The position numbers were made by a program, and so were the translations under genes. This document shows, piece by piece, positions 24,181-36,294 of a DNA stretch of 64,000 nt. Source of the stretch: Symsagittifera roscoffensis (taxonomy: Eukaryota > Xenacoelomorpha > Acoela > Convolutidae). The notes under the pieces are model-generated. The model saw only the letters and a list, made by a program, of their open reading frames with translations. It was not told where the DNA came from and made no database searches. Positions within the stretch are counted from its first letter, which is position 1, and every line of letters starts with the position of its first letter. Where the stretch lies: contig NC_087065.1 of the NCBI RefSeq assembly GCF_963678635.1, positions 50,722,452 to 50,786,451 on the forward strand. The letters are read 5' to 3'.

Positions 24181-24863
24181 GCACCATGTGAATTTCCGTT
24201 GGCGCTGGGTAAGTCGAGGAATTACCGTGTTAATCAGAAATGAAAGTTTGATTAGCCTGCGAACATTTTTCAGGCTGAGCAACGAACCCAATCCCTTCAC
24301 TTGTATAAGGAACAAAATTTTTGGGAGGAGCAATAGGAGTTACGCGGGAAAATTGTTTGTGGGAGGAACGTAGTGTTGCTCAGATGTTATAAGGGGGCAG
24401 TAACAGCTGGTCTCCACAAGTCACTAAAAGGATAATAGTGCTCACTTGAAAAGTTATAATAACTAGGGGGAACACTTATATGTTGTTGAGTATATATATG
24501 GGATAACTGGTGCCTGGTAGCCAGATACTACTGACCCTGTCGTTTGATGACTCAAAAAAACCTGATTAATTGCTGTTGATGCAGGAACGAACAGTGCTAA
24601 ACCAGAAGGAACGTTTGCAGATGTTGTCAGAGCAAAATAATTTTCTGAGGGCTACCTGGTTCACTGAGCCTGGGTTTGGAATACCCAGAACTGGATAAGT
24701 AGGCAAAGCAGTTTGCTGAGGCAAATTACTAGAAACTGGTTGAATGAACTGCATTAAGCTTACTGGAATGTTAACAGAATGCAGCAAAAGCTGAGATTGA
24801 AGCAAATTTGACAAATTATGTTGTTGTCCTTGAGTGTGGTTACTAAAATACAATCCCGGATCA

Positions 24864-25199
24864 CTAGAATCTGCCTGACTTTTGTTCACTCCTGCCCACG
24901 GAACTTGCTGAAACAGGATAAGGTTGTTCAGGAGCTGTCGAACGAACGTGCTGCTCTTGACTGGGATCTACAACAGCGTCAGGCTGATTGTGGTCAACAT
25001 ATTCGATCCAGTGATGTGTACGATCCTTGTCATCTTTTGTTAGTTGTGGAGAGATTGGAGTTAAACTTTCTTGCTCGGCATTCTCGCTGATTTCCGACAA
25101 CTCATTTTCCAACTCCAGCCCTTCCAACTCAATTTCTGCCAGCTTTTTCCTGTGTTCTGCAGCCAATGTTTCCAACTCTAAAGTTCTTTGTTGTTCCAA
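24864..25199 (-). pseudogene. BEL/Pao gag N-terminal coiled-coil fragment
   Basis: A 111-residue open frame starts with a charged heptad-like stretch (LAAEHRKKLAEIELEGLELE) typical of the N-terminus of Pao-type gag. An acidic, glutamine-rich stretch follows. The frame is closed by decay rather than by a natural end. Confidence 0.65.
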
Positions 25200-25629
25200 A
25201 AGATATTATTTCATCTTGTTTTGCTGCTCTTTCAGTCTTAATGACACTTTTGCCTTCCTCTCAAGTTCTTCTTGTTACTTCTTTAAAATCATTGAATCGC
25301 GCGTTTTTTCAAAAGGAGTTTTCAACGGCGCGGTGGTATAGTAACTAGAATTCTGGGAACCCGATTGCTGATGTCGGCTACTTCGATGTGAAAAATTAGA
25401 GCGGTTATCTGATTTATCTTACCGTTTTTCACTCTTTTCGGAATGACGAAAAACTTTTGAGTTGATGTCTATGTCGTTCTGCTCTGCTACTGTCTCGAAT
25501 CTTACTTTTTATGTGATAGCTTCCTGCAAAACTTCATTGTTTTTTTTGTCAACCTATGAAGCCGCATATCCTGTGCCGGTATCAGTTCGTCGAGATTGGC
25601 TCTTTTTGCAGCCAGATTAATCAACTCAT

Positions 25630-28600
25630 TGCTTACATCGAAACAGATTTGCTGGCAAACCGACTCGGGCTCTCAAGTAATAATAAGTAATTCAAACATT
25701 CATCGCTTGATGGGATTGCCTAGCCAAATTTACTCGCAAGCCGATTCGGGCTCTGAATTGACACTAAGTTTTTCAAAAATTCATCGCTTGATGGGATTGC
25801 CCAAACAGATTTGCTGGCAAACCGATTCGGGCTCTGATTTAACAATCAGTCAGTTCAAACAATCATCTCTTGATGGGATTGCTCAAACAGATTTACTGCC
25901 AAACCGATTCGGGCTCTGAATTAACAATCAGTACTTCAAATATTCATCGCTTGATGGGATTGCCTAAACAGTTTTGCTGGCAAACCGATTCGGGCTCTGA
26001 GTTAACAATAAGTAATCCAAACATTCATCGCTTGATTGGATTGCCTAAACAGATTTTCTGGCAAACCTATTTGGGCTCTGATTTAACAATCAGTCAGTTC
26101 AAACAATCATCGCTTGATGGGATTGCTCAAACAGATTTACTGCCAAACCGATTCGGGCTCTGAATTAACAATCAGTACTTCAAATATTCATCGCTTGATG
26201 GGATTGCCTAAACAGATTTGCTGGCGAACCGATTCGGGCTCTGAGTTAACAATAAGTAATTCAAACATTCATCGCTTGATTGGATTGCCTAAACAGATTT
26301 GCTGGCAAACCGATTTGGGCTCTGAATTAACAATCAGTCAGTTTAAACATTCATCGCTTGATGGGATTTCTCAACTAGATTTACTGGCAAACCGATTCGG
26401 GCTCTGAATTAACAATCAGTATTTCAAATATTCATCGCTTGATGGGATTGACTAAACAGATTTGCTGGCAAACCGATTCGAGCTCTGAATTAACAACAAG
26501 TAATTCAAACATTGATCGCTTGATGGGATTGCTTAAACAGATTTGCTGTCAAACCAATTCGGGCTCTGAATTAACAATCAGTTTTTCAAATATTCATCGC
26601 TTGATGGGATTGCCCAAACAGATTTGCTGGCAAACCGATTCGGGCTCTGAATTAACAATAAGTAATTCAAACATTGATCGCTTGATGGGATCGCTTAAAC
26701 AGATTTGCTGTCAAACCGATTCGGGCTCTGAATTAACAATCAGTATTTCAAATATTCATCGCTTGATGGGATTGCCTAAACAGATTTGCTGGCAAACCGA
26801 TTGGGGCTCTGAATTGACACTAAGCTTTTCAAAAATTCATCGCTTGATGGGATTGCCTAAACAGATTTGCTGGCAAACCGGTTCGGGCTCTGAATTAACA
26901 ATCAGTATTTCAAATATTCATCGCTTGATGGGATTGCCCAAACAGATTTGCTGGCAAACCGATTCGGGCTCTGAATTAACAATAAGTAATTCAAACATTG
27001 ATCGCTTGATGGGATCGCTTAAACAGATTTGCTGTCAAACCGATTCGGGCTCTGAATTAACAATCAGTATTTCAAATATTCATCGCTTGATGGGATTGCC
27101 TAAACAGATTTGCTGGCAAACCGATTGGGGCTCTGAATTGACACTAAGCTTTTCAAAAATTCATCGCTTGATGGGATTGCCTAAACAGATTTGCTGGCAA
27201 ACCGATTCGGGCTCTGAATTAACAATCAGTATTTCAAATATTCATCGCTCGATGGGATTGCCTAAACAGATTTGCTGGCAAACTGATTCGGGCTCTGAAT
27301 TAACAATAAGTAATTCAAACATTGATCGCTTGATGGGATTGCTTAAACAGACTTGCTGTCAAACCGATTCGGGCTCTGAATTAACAATCAGTTTTTCAAA
27401 TATTCATCACTTGATGGGATTGCCTAAAAAGATTTGCTGTCAAACTGATTCGGGCTCTGATTTAACAATAAGTAATTCAAACATTGATTGCTTGATGGGA
27501 TCGCTTAAACAGATTTGCTGTCAAACCGATTCGGGCTCTGAATTAACAATCAGTATTTCAAATATTCATCGCTTGATGGGATTGCCTAAACAGATTTGCT
27601 GGCAAACCGATTCGGGCTCTGAATTGCCACTAAGTTTTTCAAAAATTCATCGCTTGATGGGATTGCCCAAACAGATTTGCTGGCAAACCGATTCGGGCTC
27701 TGAATTAACAATAAGTAATTCAAACATTGATCGCTTGATGGGATCGCTTAAACAGATTTGCTGTCAAACCGATTCGGGCTCTGAATTAACAATCAGTATT
27801 TCAAATATTCATCGCTTGATGGGATTGCCTAAACAGATTTGCTGGCAAACCGATTGGGGCTCTGAATTGACACTAAGCTTTTCAAAAATTCATCGCTTGA
27901 TGGGATTGCCTAAACAGATTTGCTGGCAAACCGATTCGGGCTCTGAATTAACAATCAGTATTTCAAATATTCATCGCTCGATGGGATTGCCTAAACAGAT
28001 TTGCTGGCAAACTGATTCGGGCTCTGAATTAACAATAAGTAATTCAAACATTGATCGCTTGATGGGATCGCTTAAACAGATTTGCTGTCAAACCGATTCG
28101 GGCTCTGAATTAACAATCAGTATTTCAAATATTCATCGCTTGATGGGATTGCCTAAACAGATTTGCTGGCAAACCGATTGGGGCTCTGAATTGACACTAA
28201 GCTTTTCAAAAATTCATCGCTTGATGGGATTGCCTAAACAGATTTGCTGGCAAACCGATTCGGGCTCTGAATTAACAATCAGTATTTCAAATATTCATCG
28301 CTCGATGGGATTGCCTAAACAGATTTGCTGGCAAACTGATTCGGGCTCTGAATTAACAATAAGTAATTCAAACATTGATCGCTTGATGGGATTGCTTAAA
28401 CAGACTTGCTGTCAAACCGATTCGGGCTCTGAATTAACAATCAGTTTTTCAAATATTCATCACTTGATGGGATTGCCTAAAAAGATTTGCTGTCAAACTG
28501 ATTCGGGCTCTGATTTAACAATAAGTAATTCAAACATTGATTGCTTGATGGGATCGCTTAAACAGATTTGCTGTCAAACCGATTCGGGCTCTGAATTAAC

Positions 28601-29700
28601 AATCAGTATTTCAAATATTCATCGCTTGATGGGATTGCCTAAACAGATTTGCTGGCAAACCGATTCGGGCTCTGAATTGCCACTAAGTTTTTCAAAAATT
28701 CATCGCTTGATGGGATTGCCCAAACAGATTTGCTGGCAAACCGATTCGGGCTCTGAATTAACAATAAGTAATTCAAACATTGATCGCTTGATGGGATCGC
28801 TTAAACAGATTTGCTGTCAAACCGATTCGGGCTCTGAATTAACAATCAGTATTTCAAATATTCATCGCTTGATGGGATTGCCTAAACAGATTTGCTGGCA
28901 AACCGATTGGGGCTCTGAATTGACACTAAGCTTTTCAAAAATTCATCGCTTGATGGGATTGCCTAAACAGATTTGCTGGCAAACCGATTCGGGCTCTGAA
29001 TTAACAATCAGTATTTCAAATATTCATCGCTCGATGGGATTGCCTAAACAGATTTGCTGGCAAACTGATTCGGGCTCTGAATTAACAATAAGTAATTCAA
29101 ACATTGATCGCTTGATGGGATTGCTTAAACAGACTTGCTGTCAAACCGATTCGGGCTCTGAATTAACAATCAGTTTTTCAAATATTCATCACTTGATGGG
29201 ATTGCCTAAAAAGATTTGCTGTCAAACTGATTCGGGCTCTGAATTAACAATAAGTAATTCAAACATTGATCGCTTGATGGGATCGCTTAAACAGATTTGC
29301 TGTCAAACCGATTCGGGCTCTGAGTTAACAATAAGTAATTCAAAACATTCAGCGCTTGATTGGATTGCCTAAACAGATTTGCTGGCAAACTGATTCGGGC
29401 TCTGAATTAACAATAAGTAATTCAAACATTGATCGCTTGATGGGATCGCTTAAACAGATTTGCTGTCAAACCGATTCGGGCTCTTAATTAACAATAAGTA
29501 ATTCAAACATTGATCGCTTGATGGGATCGCTTAAACAGATTTGCTGTCAAACCGATTCGGGCTCTGAGTTAACAATAAGTAATTCAAAACATTCAGCGCT
29601 TGATTGGATTGCCGAAACAGATTTGCTGGCAAACTGATTCGGGCTCTGAATTAACAATAAGTAATTGAAACATTCATCGCTTAATGGGATCGCCTCGAAA
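25630..29700 (+). repeat. 81 bp satellite array, about 50 units, with 13-mer higher-order repeat
   Basis: Units of 81 bases repeat head-to-tail (for example GATGGGATTGCCTAAACAG ... CAAACCGATTCGGGCTC ...). From 26928 to 29030 two copies of a 13-unit (1053 bp) block follow each other with the same order of unit variants, and a third starts at 29034. Because 81 is divisible by 3, one frame stays open from 26442 to 29372 (about 976 residues). Unit differences are mostly amino-acid changing (W/C, P/L, L/S, D/H), which argues against selection on a protein. Single-base indels shift the frame at both ends of the array. Confidence 0.95.
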
Positions 29701-31180
29701 AATTTTCTCATTATGAGTGCAGGTTTGCGTTTTGAAATAGCTTGAAAATTTTGAAAAGTTTTATAGCCTGATGAGCTTGCTTTGAAAAGCTTTGGTTTTT
29801 CACGAGCTTATCTGCGCTCTGAAGTGTTTCTGCGCGCCAGTCAGGTCCATGATTTCGTTGGTGGTAATAGATAAATAGATTTTATCCTTGGTGTTGAAGT
29901 TCAATTTTTGGTCAAAAACCAATATCGAAAAGAGTAGTTTTTCGTAATTTCTTGCACGTGAAAAATTTGTTTTGATAAAAGATGTATGTTGATGCAGATC
30001 TGACAGATGCACGATGCCGTGACAGAGTAGACAGTTGTGTCTTTTAACAGATATTCAGGTTTTTTTATGGGTGGCGCAGCCTGTAGGTATTGATATTGGA
30101 TTACTTGCTTAGGAATTGTTGCTCTCTCAAGAGCTGAGAATTTGAATGAAAATAAGGTTAGATCAACAATTTTCAATTACGAAAAAATTGTAGTCAGAAG
30201 TATTTACAATAAGAAAAATGTGCAATTTAGTTTTTAAAAATTTTGTGCTATAGAGTTGAATGGAATTGCATGACTATAGCGTTTTTCAATGGAAATTTTT
30301 TGAGAAGTGTTTTCGCTCTACCCAATCTAAATCAAATCTAGTGAAACATAGAAATTGCCTGGAACAGTTTGCCGATCATTTCACTCAGCTATGTCTGAAA
30401 AAGTTAGCATATCATATGCTGCAGTATTCTAATCAACATACATAAAAAGGTACTTGATCAGTTCAAATTGAAAGAACTAAAATAACTTAAGCTAATTGTA
30501 TGAAATAACAACAATTGTGAAGCCATTGCACTAAAGATTTGTACTTGCAAAAGCGAAAACACAGAAAAGAAAACTGACAAACTAATTTTGCAGTCATTTA
30601 GTGGCGCATGGGAGTGACGATGCCCAGTAATTATATGATTGCAGGCTTAAATCACCAATGCTTTGCAGTTTGCGAGGTGAGCTCTTGTAAGATATCAATA
30701 TCTTGAATAACCTGAACTGCTTTGTTGATTGTAGGCTTAAAAGCTCTCTTCAGTCGGGAAGCTAACATGCTTCAAAGATTAAATAACAGATTGGAACCGC
30801 AATGTTTTTTTTTCCAAAAATTATGCATTATACCTTGTAAGCTAAAATTGCTACGTCAGAGCTCCAGAAACTTTTGAAATTTGGTCAAGCATTTTTTCTA
30901 AAAAAAATATAGTTTTTTTTTCAATGTCTGGAGCTTAACAGAGTTTTATATATTTGTTTGAGAATATATAACACGATTCTGACTCCGCGAGCCTGCTCCT
31001 TTTTCCCGACGAAGGAGAATCTCAAAATATATTTTGAATATATATACACTGATCAGGGCTCTTGCTTTAAGAAAACTCGCCTTTAAATAAAATTTTATCG
31101 GGACCGTGTAAAGAAGCAATTAAATTGTAGATTATGTTTAGTTGAAGTGTTTTCAAATTTTGTACAGTTTATTCTCGATT
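29701..31180. other. Intergenic AT-rich, nothing recognisable
   Basis: Short frames exist on both strands, but none shows a known domain or splice pattern. Confidence 0.5.
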
Positions 31181-31189
31181 GAATCTTGC

Positions 31190-31515
31190 TCCTTGTGACA
31201 CTTGCGATCAGCGTATAATGTGTTATTACGAACCTTTTTTTCTCACCTAACTCGCAAATAAAGGTGTGCATTAAGGTTGTTCGTTTATTTGGAAATTGCA
31301 CATCATCTGTTCTTTGCTTTCATTATTTGTGGCTAGTGTTTGGTGCTCAGTAAGCGTCCGTGGCTGAGTTGTTAGTGTGTTAGACTCTTAATCTCTAGGT
31401 CACAGGTAAGAATCTCGGATGTAGCCAAAATTTTACTAATTCGAGGCTTATTTCTATTTTTATGGCACTTTATAGAGCTGCTTTTTGTCGTGTTCTCGCA
31501 AGTTTTGAGACTGTG
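31190..31515 (+). repeat. tRNA-Lys-derived SINE, family S2, copy 2, with 5' module
   Basis: The 5' module GTGTTATTACGAACC, a T run and CTAACTCGCAAATA occupies about 31220-31262. The tRNA-like head at about 31352-31425 starts GCGTCCGTGGCTGAG and has an anticodon loop CTCTTAA, which is that of tRNA-Lys (CUU). The T arm is damaged (ACAGGTAAGAATCTCGG), so it is not a functional tRNA. The body matches 7.32-7.41 kb; the 3' hairpin is lost. Confidence 0.75.
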
Positions 31516-32686
31516 TAAGTTTTGAGACTGCATTGTTCAGTGATTCTTCTGGGCATTTTGTTGGCATTTTGAGAAATTCGGCTGTTACAAGTTTATGAAT
31601 TTTCCTTTGAAACTATGATCCCGAATCGGGCTAAAAATTTGAGTAGCAGAAAACTATAACTGCTCCAATTCAAAAGCAGAAGGCGTGTTTAACGGTTTAA
31701 CGCGAGTTAACCTGAGGAATCCATTAGGTTTTTTGTTATTCGGAAAAAGTCGATAACCGGCGTATTTTTGATGTCATTTTTTGCGGAACAAATTTTTGAG
31801 CAACAACATCAAAATAAAAAGTTGTGCTGCAGTACGCTAATTAAGTTCAATGCGTCTAAGAAAAACTAAAGCTTTCTTCATATGTTTCAAAAAAAATTCT
31901 TGTGGTGTTTTAAAATCTGTTAGAGATGAAATTTGACGCTGATTTCTACCTGCATTGATACATTTGGACAAATTAAGCAGCTGATACGAGGCTACAAGAA
32001 ATAAGCTACCATGAAGTTTATTCCTGCCTCTACTGCCTCTTCAGCACTGCCGTCCTGCCGAGTGTGTAAGTATATTCAACTCTAACCCATTCAATAGAAT
32101 ACTTTATTTTCACTCAGGACAAATCCGAATTGGCCCACTCAGCACAATTCGGAATAAATTTCTTAGAACTTGTTGAGTTTTGAAAGTAAGACATTTTTTT
32201 CAAAAACATTCCATGAACATTTTTTTGAAACATTTTTTTCAGACGCAAAGAAAGCTGTCGAAACTATCAAGGCATTATTTTTAGATGGTCGATGTATTCT
32301 AATATATTATTTATCTTCATTTAGCTTTCATCGTGATTTTTTTTTGAAAGTTGTGAGATTGTGTAGAGATAAATGAGAAACCGTTTCGAGATTTATATAT
32401 TATGTCATCAGTATTTAGAACAAAAATATCCGTCAACAAATGGAACGAAAGTCAACGGTGGCAATTAAAACAAAAGTCACAATCAAGAATTTGCATTAAA
32501 GCACTATCAAAAATTAGGTTGAAATTCAAAATCAATATGTAGGATTAAAATCGCCGTAAGGGTAATTGTGATAAAAGACAATATTTTCAGACAGGGTTAA
32601 CTCTCGATATCGAAACTACAGTGTATCTCAAATATAGAAAATGTCCTTCATCTCAAACATTGAAACATCTATTAATTTTAAAATAA
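31516..32686. other. Intergenic AT-rich, nothing recognisable
   Basis: No recognised coding or repeat signal was found. Confidence 0.5.
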
Positions 32687-33215
32687 ACAAGACTGCTCGT
32701 ATCAGGGCGAAGCCCTGAATGTTCCGACTGCCTTTTAGGGTTTATGGAGCAGTAATAACATAAAAAAATTAAATGAAATAAAATAAAATGAAAATTTTTT
32801 TTCCAAAATTTGAAATTTTTAATGAAAATCATCCCCCCACACGCCATATAAAGTACAAAAAGAGAGATTTCGTTCCTTGTAACAAATCAATTATGGCAAA
32901 TAAGCTTCTTTTAACCAATTTGGAATGATTTCTTAGACGGATTAACTCTCCGCTTACGCGTTAATAGCGCGAAATATATCGCGCGTTAATTGTCCCAAAT
33001 TGGCCAAAATGGCAATCTTTAACTCCCCGTAACTTTACGAAAAATGATCGCAGGTGAAATATCTTTTCAAATTTAAGCTCAGGACAACAATACCTTTTGA
33101 ATGATATAAAAAATTCCGTCAAAATGGCTAGTTAAAAAGTCGAAATTTGTCTGTAGAAAAAAAAAACCCACCCCGAGCACAAATATTCCGTTACTTTCGT
33201 ATCAAAAGTCGGAAC
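32687..33215 (-). repeat. Hairpin-ended repeat H, copy C (full length)
   Basis: On the - strand it runs from GTTCCGACTTTTGATACG (33215) through the TTAACGCGCGATATAT core to the 3' hairpin CAGGGCTTCGCCCTG and the end ACGAGCAGTCTTGTT. It is 529 bases long and abuts copy D in the same orientation with no spacer. Confidence 0.85.
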
Positions 33216-33740
33216 AACAAGACTGCTCGTATCAGGGGCTCTGAATGTTCCGACTGCCTTTTAAGGTCTATGGAGCAGTAATAACATTAAAAAATTAAAT
33301 GTAATAAAATAAATTAAAATTTTTTTTCTAAACATTGAGATTTTTTGTGAAAATCATCCCCCCACACGCCATACATACTACAAAAGGATAGATTTTGTTC
33401 CTACTAACAAATCAATTATGACAAATAAGCTTCTTTCAACCAATTTGGAACAATTTTTAAGACGGATTAATTCTCCGCTTACGCGTTGATGGCGCGAAAT
33501 ATATCGCGCGTTAATTGTCCCAAATTGGCCAAAATGGCAATTTTTAAACCTCCATAACTTTACGAAAAATAATCACAAGTGAAATATCTTTTCAAATTTA
33601 AGCTCAGGGCAACGATACCTTTTGAATGATAAAAAAAATTCCGTCAAAAATGGCTAGTTAACAAGTCGAAATTTGTCTGAAGAAAAAAAAACCCACCCCG
33701 AGCACAAATATTCCCTTATTTTCGTTACGAAAGTCGGAAC
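33216..33740 (-). repeat. Hairpin-ended repeat H, copy D (full length)
   Basis: It is 525 bases long with the same order as copy C. The 3' hairpin is partly deleted (CAGGGGCTCTG on the + strand), while the 5' end keeps the CTTTCGTAACGAAAA-type hairpin. It is head-to-tail with copy C. Confidence 0.85.
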
Positions 33741-34817
33741 AAAAGGAAACTTGTCTTGAATGCTGAAACAACCATTCATCTAAAACACTAAAATGGACAT
33801 TTTCTTCAAATATTGAATTGCTCAGTATCTAAAACACCCGATATCTAAGACTCTGACAACTGAAAGAACGAATTTGTCTATATAACCTACTTTTGTCACC
33901 ATTCTGAAGGGCTATTCTTAGTGTTTTTTTATGCCGCAAACTGTTGAGGTGGATACAAGTTTTGCGTAGGTAGCCAACACGTACGTTACAATTAATCCAC
34001 ATATTTTGAAATTAAAGAAATTTAAAACGAAAAAATGTTGCTTGGAAATTTAGCGACTATTTCAATTATTCCAGGTTTTAAGATTTGGCATTGGTTTTCA
34101 CTGTCGATGATTAGGTCCTTGCTTTAAAATTCCGCATTTTGCTAGATATTGATCCTAGATGCAGCTCCTAATTGTAACGATATACATGGTTTAGCTCAGT
34201 GTAATGAACAAAATTGCGGAATCGGCGTATATTTGCAATATTCAGAACAACTTGCTACTTTCGCTCATTGCGAAATAGTTGACAAACTAATGCGCCGACA
34301 AAAGTTACGCTGCAAGTTATTTGTGCACAGAATCCACAGAATTTTTGTAATTGGACTCCACATACAGCTTGAAACTTGTTTAGAGACTTGACTCTGGATT
34401 CCAGTGACTTACGCTTATCAAATGGTGCGCCTATCTAGTTCACAGTTTGGGCTCGTAATCTTGAATGAAGCTTGGACATTTTTCATGGGGTTAATTTTAA
34501 TTACACAAATTTATTTCGAATTTTATCTATCGTCGTATTTCATTATAATTGATCAAATTATTCATTAGAGCGCATAATTTTTTTCAGCAACTGCTTTTCA
34601 GTAAATAAAATTTGCTTGTCACATCACTCAGTTTTGATTAATGCATGCGGGGCTCGAAGAGTACCTTGGTTGGTGTTTCGGTTGTCTTGATATGATGATT
34701 TTGAAGCACCTTGTTCCAATAGCATGAAAGACGTCTTTTTTTGCAGCAGCCGCCAACTGAAAGTCGCGTGAAATTTCTAAATTAGCTATTCTCCTTAGGT
34801 GTCGTGATTGTTTCAAA
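33741..34817 (-). other. 3' flank / 3' UTR of the ErbB-ligand gene
   Basis: Immediately downstream (on the - strand) of the stop at 34818. A TTTATT on the + strand near 34508 gives an AATAAA on the - strand, about 310 bases after the stop, and is a plausible poly(A) signal. The rest, to 33.74 kb, shows nothing recognisable. Confidence 0.45.
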
Positions 34818-35369
34818 CTACACTTCACTGTACAAATCGTCATTACTTTGTTGTGAGAAATTGTTTTTCGTGAACTTTTCGGGCGTCGAGTATTCGTGAA
34901 AATGGTCGCTTTTCGAATCAACAATATCTGTCTCCTTGGCTGTTTTGTTCAACTCGTAGAAATTTGGTGGCAACGCTGGCATGAACGAGTCGCGAGGTGC
35001 TTCTTGATTTAATGTCCTGTTATGATCGCCTGGACTCCTCGGGTATGCATTTGGGAATCTGGGAGCTCCCTTTGCATTTCCAGTAGAATGTAATGAAGAT
35101 TTAGGTTGGTCGGATTCTGGTGACGCCTCGTTTGATTTTGCAGCCAATGTTTGCTTGCCGATGTTGATTATGTCCGGACTGTTAAACGGTTTCCGATTTC
35201 CATTGAGAGGTCGTTCAGAAACTGCCGGATAGTTGCGCACTGGAACATCTGTTGTGGGTGGACCTGTTAGATCTCTGAGTGGGTTGAAAGGACTGAGAGT
35301 CTTGGCTGCAGGCGTGTAGAAGGCACCACGTGGCCTCATCTCATAATTGTCCAGATCCTTGTAGCTGAC
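34818..35369 (-). CDS. ErbB ligand exon 8: cytoplasmic tail and stop
   Basis: A 183-residue low-complexity tail rich in Pro, Asn and Ser with scattered tyrosines (YKDLDNYE, FYELN, FHEYST). It ends in YSEV-stop, a class I PDZ-ligand motif (S-x-V). The acceptor is TTGTAG at 35370. Long disordered cytoplasmic tails are usual in membrane neuregulins. Confidence 0.85.
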   Translation of the reverse strand, partial: VSYKDLDNYEMRPRGAFYTPAAKTLSPFNPLRDLTGPPTTDVPVRNYPAVSERPLNGNRKPFNSPDIINIGKQTLAAKSNEASPESDQPKSSLHSTGNAKGAPRFPNAYPRSPGDHNRTLNQEAPRDSFMPALPPNFYELNKTAKETDIVDSKSDHFHEYSTPEKFTKNNFSQQSNDDLYSEV

Positions 35370-35619
35370 CTACAAGCATTGCCACATTTCTTACCACTTG
35401 ATACATTATTAATCAACATGAAGTCAACTTTTTATAGAAGGAAAATTTCAAGGTACAACATAAAATAAAGTGAAAACGTTAAATACATTTTTGTCATTTT
35501 TGGTGCGATTTGGTAGCGCAGTGGAAAATTTTGATTGTATCTTTTTTTTTTGAAATTCAGCTGCGAAAGTTTTTGGGGAAGCTGTTAAATAAATGTATGA
35601 ATGAGTTGTGGCGGCTCAC

Positions 35620-35740
35620 CTCTCGAATGTCCGAGTACCTCTTGGGAACAGGGGGGATGTCGTAGTCGAATGGGATGGCGGGAGTGACGGCCAACTGGTC
35701 ATTGTACTTGCGCTTGAAGCGCTTTGCTCTGAAGTACAGT
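35620..35740 (-). CDS. ErbB ligand exon 7: juxtamembrane cytoplasmic region
   Basis: It begins with the basic stop-transfer sequence RLYFRAKRFKRKYN, then a Pro/Tyr-rich segment (DYDIPPVPKRYSD). The acceptor is ATTTCAG; the donor is GAGAG/GTGAGC, phase 0. The basic cluster confirms the inside orientation of the C-terminus. Confidence 0.88.
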
Positions 35741-36118
35741 CTGAAATGCAACAAAACATAGGGTTCAAAGTTGGAGCTAACAGTTTTGAGCTGCAGAAAA
35801 AATCTGCAACGAACCCCCGACTTTCAGAAATTTCTGAGAGGGCAACTCGTGCAACAAACAAAAATCACCTGAGCTTTTTTACCCCACGCCCTAAGCTACA
35901 AGGGGCCATTGGAGTTTGATAATTCAAGCTGTTTCTGACAAGCGAATCGAGTGATTTAAGCCAGGCACCCAAGTAGCATTCTCTCGAGGGGGAGGGTTCA
36001 ATTTTTAAATGATTGAACTGAGCTGAACAACTTCAGGTTTCTCTCAGCATTCGTAGTTCTTACTCATTAAAAAGCAGTTCTTTTCTTGAATACATCTATC
36101 ACTCCGTTCCTAACAAAC

Positions 36119-36206
36119 CTGGCAGCATAGAGCAATGTGGACAACAGGGCGGCAGTGAGCAAAATGAAGGTGGTGATGGTCCAGAACTTGTTGTTCCGGA
36201 TCTCAA
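36119..36206 (-). CDS. ErbB ligand exon 6: transmembrane helix
   Basis: It encodes VEIRNNKFW and then about 20 hydrophobic residues (TTFILLTAALLSTLLYAA), a single-pass helix. The acceptor is GTTCCAG; the donor is GCCAG/GTTTGT. Phase 1 in, phase 2 out. Confidence 0.88.
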
Positions 36207-36294
36207 CTGGAACACAAAAGTTTTATTAGTTTCTTCAAAGTAGTCCAGAAGGAGCAAGTTAGAATATGTGAATGAAATTATTTAGTGTTGATAC

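Larger units (their letters stand above)
21300..25600 (-). mobile_element. Decayed BEL/Pao LTR retrotransposon
   Basis: Reading from 25.6 kb down to 21.3 kb on the - strand gives the BEL/Pao order: gag coiled coil, capsid-like region, Cys/His finger, aspartic protease, reverse transcriptase. Many frameshifts and stops break every domain, so it is a fossil. LTRs were not identified. Integrase and most of RNase H are not visible. The 5' side (25.6 kb) runs straight into the 81 bp satellite. Confidence 0.85.

Noticed and set aside
25630-29700. CRISPR-like array (regular 81 bp periodicity)
   Set aside because: Whole units repeat without unique spacers, in a eukaryotic context; it is a satellite.
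31352-31425. Functional tRNA-Lys gene
   Set aside because: The anticodon loop is good, but the T arm is damaged and the sequence continues into a SINE body shared with 7.3 kb.
32009-32066. Possible first exon with ATG and a GTAAGT donor
   Set aside because: A short frame with a good donor but no downstream exon, homology or promoter evidence.
34149-34391. 80-residue + strand frame with several cysteines
   Set aside because: No recognised pattern; it lies in the 3' flank of the ErbB-ligand gene on the opposite strand.
35608-35919. + strand frame over ErbB-ligand exon 7
   Set aside because: Shadow of the - strand exon, which has matching splice phases and a coherent protein.
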